From positions 1 to 7,597 of the forward strand of contig JAEZKE010000064.1 of assembly GCA_023436175.1 (NCBI GenBank): a stretch of 7,597 nt of DNA. The letters are read 5' to 3'. Below are positions 4,433 to 7,597 of this stretch, in pieces. The position numbers and the translations under genes were made by a program. This DNA comes from Methanobacteriota archaeon. Its GTDB lineage: Archaea > Methanobacteriota > Methanobacteria > Methanobacteriales > Methanobacteriaceae. Positions within the stretch are counted from its first letter, which is position 1; each line of letters opens with the position of its first letter. The notes below the pieces were generated by a model. It was not told the origin of the DNA. It did not search any database and saw nothing but the letters and a program-made list of their open reading frames with translations.

Positions 4433-4455
4433 CGATGATTTTATGAAAATAGGGT
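4433..4455. other. 23-bp convergent gap between the radical SAM gene and the transporter gene
   Basis: The stop codons of the two converging genes are 23 bp apart with no hairpin. The T7 run at 4459-4465, inside the last codons of the minus-strand gene, is the likely stop signal for the forward transcript. No comparable T run is seen for the opposite strand. Confidence 0.5.
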
Positions 4456-5526
4456 TCAAATTTTTTTATCAGCAGGCTTAGCTTTATCTTCATCAGTACT
4501 TTTATTCTGGTTTTCTTTTTTAAATGAGATGACAGCTGCATAAGTAACTCCTAAAATTAAAGGGCCTAAAACAAAACCTACTAATCCGAATACAATAGGT
4601 CCGCACAGGAATCCAAGTATAAATATCAATGGGTGGATATCTGCATATCTTCCAGATAGTTTAGGCCTAAGGTAGAAGTCAGCAACTATGCTCATGATAA
4701 GTCCAAGTAGTAGCACTGCAACTGCTTTTATATAGCTTCCAGTTAAAAATCCGTACGCGGCAAGTACTAATGGAATTGGCCAGTGTCCTATAAATGGTAT
4801 AAGCTGGAAAAATCCGGTTAATATTCCTAAAAGTGAAGCAAATGGGTATCCTATAACTGCAAACCCAACACCGGCTAACACGCCTATTATGATACTTGTA
4901 AGGAAATGTCCCACAAATATGCTTTTTAAAACCTTTTCTGTTTCTTTAAAGAGCGTATCGAAGTAATGTTCCCTTTCAGTAGGAATAGCATATGTGATGT
5001 ACTCCCATAACTTGTCTCCGTCCTTTGCTATATAAAATGTAGCTGCAAAAAATATGAAAAGTTCAAATAAAAGGTTAGGAACTGATTTTAATTTTTCAAC
5101 AAGGTAAGTTAAAACATTATTTAAAATAGTTCCTAATGCCGAGTGAATGGCACTTAAAGCTGAGCCAACATATGTTTGATATCCTGCAGGGACATATTGC
5201 TGGACTGTGGTGGTATTTATGTTCCCTAAATTAGCATTATTTACTATTCCGGATAGTAGAGGAATGGATTCTATAGATGAATTTATGATAATTATGATAA
5301 GAACAATTAGGGGTAGAATCACCAGTACCATTGATAATATGATTGTAACGGTCTCAAATTTTAAGTAGGGAAGCATTTTATTTGATATTGGCCTGATTCC
5401 ATATGCAAATACCGCGCCTAAAATAATCGCGCTAAATACTGGAGTTAACACGAAAAATGACATGATGAGCAGGACCATGACAACAAATACTGCTGATGTT
5501 ACTGTACCTTTTAACCTGTAATTCAT
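4456..5526 (-). CDS. AI-2E family membrane transporter (formerly UPF0118)
   Basis: This is a polytopic membrane protein of 356 residues, the normal length for the AI-2E (PF01594) family. About eight hydrophobic segments are visible, near 8-28, 30-45, 58-82, 150-167, 203-228, 229-247, 251-280 and 300-335. A less hydrophobic domain of about 65 residues lies between segments three and four, as is typical. Family signatures are FYIAKDGDKLW (164-174), QLIPFIGHWPIPL (241-253) and DFYLRPKLSGR (283-293) followed by the glycine-rich last helix. The tail (336-356) is charged and cytoplasmic. The family is named for E. coli TqsA; other members have been linked to Na+/H+ exchange. An autoinducer role should not be assumed in an archaeon, so the substrate is unknown. 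It follows pyrK by 83 bp and seems to have its own TATA box; the start has a weak GCGGAT site. Confidence 0.9.
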   Translation of the reverse strand: MNYRLKGTVTSAVFVVMVLLIMSFFVLTPVFSAIILGAVFAYGIRPISNKMLPYLKFETVTIILSMVLVILPLIVLIIIIINSSIESIPLLSGIVNNANLGNINTTTVQQYVPAGYQTYVGSALSAIHSALGTILNNVLTYLVEKLKSVPNLLFELFIFFAATFYIAKDGDKLWEYITYAIPTEREHYFDTLFKETEKVLKSIFVGHFLTSIIIGVLAGVGFAVIGYPFASLLGILTGFFQLIPFIGHWPIPLVLAAYGFLTGSYIKAVAVLLLGLIMSIVADFYLRPKLSGRYADIHPLIFILGFLCGPIVFGLVGFVLGPLILGVTYAAVISFKKENQNKSTDEDKAKPADKKI

Positions 5527-5597
5527 ATTATCCGCTTTGATTGTAACTATGTATGTTTTTAATCTTAATTTAAAAACTCAGATATTTTGAACATTGA

Positions 5598-5609
5598 ATT
5601 ATAAATATG
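5598..5609 (-). promoter_or_regulatory. TATA box for the AI-2E family gene
   Basis: Read on the minus strand, CATATTTATAAT lies just past the pyrK stop codon. Transcription would start near 5573-5577, giving a leader of about 50 bases. The membrane protein could therefore be expressed independently of pyrD-pyrK, although read-through is also possible because no strong T run ends pyrK. Confidence 0.4.
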
Positions 5610-6404
5610 TTAAATATTATGTTTAATACCGGATGCATCTCTTTTGTACTTTCCAAATTCTGAGATTAACCTTACTTCATCGCTCCAGAAAACAGGCCCT
5701 TCAACACATATACGCCATCCGGCATCATCAACGCAGCACTGTCCACAAATTCCTATACCACACTTCATATAACGTTCCAATGAAAACTGAGCAGGGATTT
5801 TTAGTTTATCCACGATCTCAAAGACCCCTTTCATCATTATCTCCGGCCCGCAGGTCACCACCATATCATAATCTTTCTCTTTAATGATTTCTTCCATAAA
5901 TTCGGTGGCAAATCCACAGAATCCAAAACTTCCATCGTCGGTACATGCATAAGCGTTAACGTCAATTGCTTTAAGTTCTTCCATGAATAAAAGTTCATCT
6001 TTTGTGGTGGCAGCGCTTATAACATCTACATCAACGCCTTTACTGCGTGCTTCATTCACAAAAGCTGAGATGGGTGCCATCCCTATTCCTCCTCCAACTG
6101 CAAGAATCTTAGATCCAGCTATTTCAAATCCGCGACCATAAGGTCCTCGTAGTCCAAGTTTATCTCCAACTTGGAGAGAATGGATAGCTTCTGTAAATGG
6201 GCCTATATTTTTAATGGATATGCCTATTTCTTCTTTTATAGGGTCAATTATAGATACTGACATTGGTTTTTCATCTTGAAAATTCCATACCATCATGAAC
6301 TGTCCAGGTTTTGCAAATTCTCCCTCCCAATCAAAAATAAACGTTTTAATTGTATCAGTTTCTTCAATTATCCTTTTAATTTCAACAATTTTTGGAACAT
6401 GCAT
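5610..6404 (-). CDS. pyrK: Dihydroorotate dehydrogenase B, electron-transfer subunit PyrK
   Basis: PyrK is the iron-sulfur flavoprotein partner of class 1B dihydroorotate dehydrogenase. It carries electrons from the FMN of PyrD through a 2Fe-2S cluster and FAD, to NAD in the characterised bacterial enzymes. The 264 residues match the family. Domains in order: an FAD-binding barrel with the KPMS flavin motif (46-49) and GPYGRGF (87-93), a nucleotide-binding fold with VGGGIGMAP (103-111) and TCGPEIMMK (184-192), and a C-terminal 2Fe-2S motif with Cys215, Cys220, Cys223 and Cys233 (C-x4-C-x2-C-x9-C); Cys224 is an extra neighbour. The KPMS motif replaces the commoner RPxS. The gene follows pyrD by 70 bp on the same strand. 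The ATG at 6404 has only a weak AAGG-type ribosome site. In a methanogen the final electron acceptor could differ from NAD. Confidence 0.95.
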   Translation of the reverse strand: MHVPKIVEIKRIIEETDTIKTFIFDWEGEFAKPGQFMMVWNFQDEKPMSVSIIDPIKEEIGISIKNIGPFTEAIHSLQVGDKLGLRGPYGRGFEIAGSKILAVGGGIGMAPISAFVNEARSKGVDVDVISAATTKDELLFMEELKAIDVNAYACTDDGSFGFCGFATEFMEEIIKEKDYDMVVTCGPEIMMKGVFEIVDKLKIPAQFSLERYMKCGIGICGQCCVDDAGWRICVEGPVFWSDEVRLISEFGKYKRDASGIKHNI

Positions 6405-6416
6405 GTTATCGGCCTT

Positions 6417-6430
6417 AAAAACGTGTTTTT
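6417..6430 (-). promoter_or_regulatory. Dyad AAAAAC-GT-GTTTTT in the pyrD-pyrK gap
   Basis: Six-base arms with a two-base centre lie 13 to 26 bases before the pyrK start. The rest of the 70-bp gap has TATA-like stretches on the minus strand (near 6435-6460), so an internal promoter for pyrK is possible, but the AT richness makes this hard to judge. It may also act as a weak hairpin before the ribosome site. Confidence 0.3.
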
Positions 6431-6474
6431 GTATAATATTAATTTTAAGTATAATTAAATAGGTTTTATCTTCA

Positions 6475-7377
6475 TTATTTGTGAGCTATGCCCACCATTT
6501 CATCTATGGATTCATATCCTTTGTTATACATGAATTTTTTCATACCATCTGTGATCTCTTTAAAAATATCCAGTCCTTTATACATAATAGAGGTACCAAT
6601 TTGGACACATCTTGCGCCTGCAAATATAAATTCTATGGCGTCTTTGTAATCTAATATACCGCCCACACCAACTACTGGAATTTTAACTGTATCATATACA
6701 TCATAAACACATCGAAGTGCAATTGGTTTTATGGCAGGTCCTGACATTCCACCAAATTTGTTTGAAAGAATTGGATTTGCAGTTTCTATGTCTATTTTCA
6801 TACCTGGTCCAAGGGAATTTATGAGTGTGAGCCCATCGCAACCCGCTTTTTGAGCGCTTAATGCGATTTCAACAATATCTGTAACATTGGGCGTTAGTTT
6901 TGCAATTACGGGGATTTCGACAGTTTTTTTAACAGCTTTTACTATTTCACCTGTTAATTCAGGGTCTGCACCTATAGAAGCGCCACATCCCTTTTGAGCA
7001 TGTGGGCATGAAACATTTAATTCAATTAAATCAACTAAATTTTCCACTTTGGCTGCAATCTGTGAAAATTCCTCTGCAGATGCACCATAAATAGAAGCGA
7101 TTGTGGGAGTTGATTTCTTAATTTTCTCTAATTCTCCATAAAACGTATCTACTCCTGGATTTGAGAGCCCTATGGCATTTATAATACCGCTTGTAACTTC
7201 GACAGTTGTGGGGTTAACGTAACCTTTGTTTGGGTGTAGTCCGAAAGATTTAGTTACAACAGCTCCTGCACCACTTCTTGATGCCCAGTTAAGCGAAGAT
7301 GCAGTACTTCCTAGCACGCCTGCTGCTAACATGGTTGGGTTTTTTAGTTTTATGTCACATAGTTCAACTTCTAACAT
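6475..7377 (-). CDS. pyrD: Dihydroorotate dehydrogenase, class 1B catalytic subunit PyrD
   Basis: PyrD oxidises dihydroorotate to orotate, the fourth step of UMP synthesis, using FMN in a TIM barrel. The 300 residues fit the class 1B enzyme. Visible features: VTKSF with Lys43 and NAIGLSNPG (67-75) near the flavin and substrate, ELNVSCPH with the catalytic base Cys124 (class 1 enzymes use cysteine, class 2 serine), AKLTPNV with Lys160, LINS (185-188) with substrate-binding Asn187, GGMSGPAIKP (209-218), and the phosphate-binding GVGG (237-240) and IGTSIM (260-265). There is no N-terminal membrane helix, which excludes class 2. The partner PyrK is encoded 70 bp downstream, supporting a PyrD2K2 complex. 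The ATG at 7377 follows a modest CAGGT site (7385-7389). The promoter lies in the gap shared with the divergent nop5-like gene. Confidence 0.96.
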   Translation of the reverse strand: MLEVELCDIKLKNPTMLAAGVLGSTASSLNWASRSGAGAVVTKSFGLHPNKGYVNPTTVEVTSGIINAIGLSNPGVDTFYGELEKIKKSTPTIASIYGASAEEFSQIAAKVENLVDLIELNVSCPHAQKGCGASIGADPELTGEIVKAVKKTVEIPVIAKLTPNVTDIVEIALSAQKAGCDGLTLINSLGPGMKIDIETANPILSNKFGGMSGPAIKPIALRCVYDVYDTVKIPVVGVGGILDYKDAIEFIFAGARCVQIGTSIMYKGLDIFKEITDGMKKFMYNKGYESIDEMVGIAHK

Positions 7378-7422
7378 ATTTTTACCTGTAACGTATTTTT
7401 TTTGATTTAAAAAGTCATTATG

Positions 7423-7429
7423 ATATATG
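7423..7429 (-). promoter_or_regulatory. Alternative TATA element for pyrD
   Basis: On the minus strand CATATAT lies about 50 bases before the pyrD ATG and would start a transcript near 7398-7402 with a leader of about 20 bases. It competes with the stronger-looking element at 7470-7478; the sequence alone does not decide between them. Confidence 0.3.
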
Positions 7430-7469
7430 ATTTTTGAAAGATTGACAGTTTAGCTATTACTATTGTAAC

Positions 7470-7478
7470 TTATAAAAA
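7470..7478 (+). promoter_or_regulatory. TATA box of the divergent pyrD / nop5-like promoter region
   Basis: CTTATAAAA on the plus strand matches the archaeal box A and would start transcription near 7495-7502, about 12-19 bases before the nop5-like ATG at 7514. On the minus strand the same bases read TTTTTATAAG and could serve pyrD, with a start near 7445-7450. Assignment to the nop5-like gene is the firmer of the two. Confidence 0.5.
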
Positions 7479-7513
7479 GAAACTTTAAAACATTTTATGA
7501 TCAGATTAATTCT

Positions 7514-7597
7514 ATGAAATGTTATCTTACAAGTTGTTTTGTGGGTTTTATTATCTTTGATGAAGAATTTAACCTTATAGATTATGAACTTTTCCCA
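7514..7597 (+). CDS. Nop5-like C/D RNP core protein, N-terminal 28 residues only
   Basis: An open frame of 28 codons runs from the ATG at 7514 to the window edge and is cut there. The visible peptide starts MKCYLTSCFVGFIIFDEEF and ends LIDYELFP. That pattern, a beta strand, then GFI(I/A)FD, then a turn and a strand ending in Phe-Pro, is what I associate with the N-terminus of methanobacterial Nop5 (Nop56/58 homologue). Nop5 bridges L7Ae-bound C/D guide RNA and fibrillarin for 2'-O-methylation of rRNA and tRNA. The gene is divergent from pyrD with a 136-bp gap and has a TATA box at 7470. No clear Shine-Dalgarno sequence is present, which fits a short leader. With only 28 residues the family call is tentative, while the coding call is firmer. 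Confidence 0.6.
   Translation, partial: MKCYLTSCFVGFIIFDEEFNLIDYELFP

Noticed and set aside
5633..5884. Forward 83-codon frame opposite pyrK
   Set aside because: It lies antisense to the conserved 2Fe-2S and nucleotide-binding parts of pyrK and has a composition typical of an antisense shadow.
6276..6458. Forward 60-codon frame opposite the pyrK N-terminus and gap
   Set aside because: It is antisense to pyrK, rich in Asn and Phe as expected from the complement of AT-rich coding DNA, with no start signal.
7497..7517. Six-codon upstream ORF whose TGA overlaps the ATG of the nop5-like gene (ATGA)
   Set aside because: The predicted transcription start is at about the same place as its ATG, so it may not be fully transcribed, and such a short frame is easily due to chance.

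Overview
The window looks like a chromosomal piece of a mesophilic methanogenic archaeon, most likely of the Methanobacteriales (Methanobacterium or a close relative). The support is AT-rich DNA with archaeal TATA boxes, an archaeal Holliday junction resolvase (Hjc), an archaeal-type cobalamin-domain radical SAM protein, a PyrK/PyrD pair, tRNA genes with no encoded CCA, and the first 28 codons of what reads as Nop5, the C/D-box RNP core protein. The genus is inferred; no taxonomic marker is complete here.

Layout. Positions 1-650 hold a tRNA cluster: the last bases of one tRNA (possibly Glu), tRNA-Leu(UAG), and two sequence-identical tRNA-His(GUG) genes 394 bp apart. The gene-free stretch between the two His genes contains several short palindromes. 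Positions 650-2400 carry three forward genes, each apparently with its own promoter: an unrecognised 100-residue protein (782-1084), hjc (1254-1664), and a small secreted lipoprotein (1863-2351). The only reading frame of the lipoprotein with a complete signal peptide begins at an ACG codon behind a strong Shine-Dalgarno sequence. A gene-poor AT-rich stretch (2352-2740) follows. Next come a 23-codon small ORF (2741-2812) and, three bases later, a 538-residue cobalamin-domain radical SAM enzyme (2816-4432).

The right half is on the minus strand. Read in the direction of transcription it is pyrD (7377 to 6475), pyrK (6404 to 5610) and an AI-2E-family membrane protein (5526 to 4456), which converges on the radical SAM gene with only 23 bp between the stop codons. 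PyrD and PyrK together form the heteromeric class 1B dihydroorotate dehydrogenase of pyrimidine synthesis. Upstream of pyrD, and divergent from it, the nop5-like gene starts at 7514 and runs off the window; the shared 136-bp gap has a TATA element readable in both directions.

Most of the window is housekeeping. The parts that merit attention are the small ORF coupled to the radical SAM gene (leader peptide, possible RiPP-type substrate, or an N-terminal extension cut off by an in-frame stop), the ACG start and leader hairpin of the lipoprotein gene, and the duplicated tRNA-His genes, which encode no G at position -1 and so would need a Thg1-type enzyme. No CRISPR array, transposase, integrase or recognisable defence gene was found.
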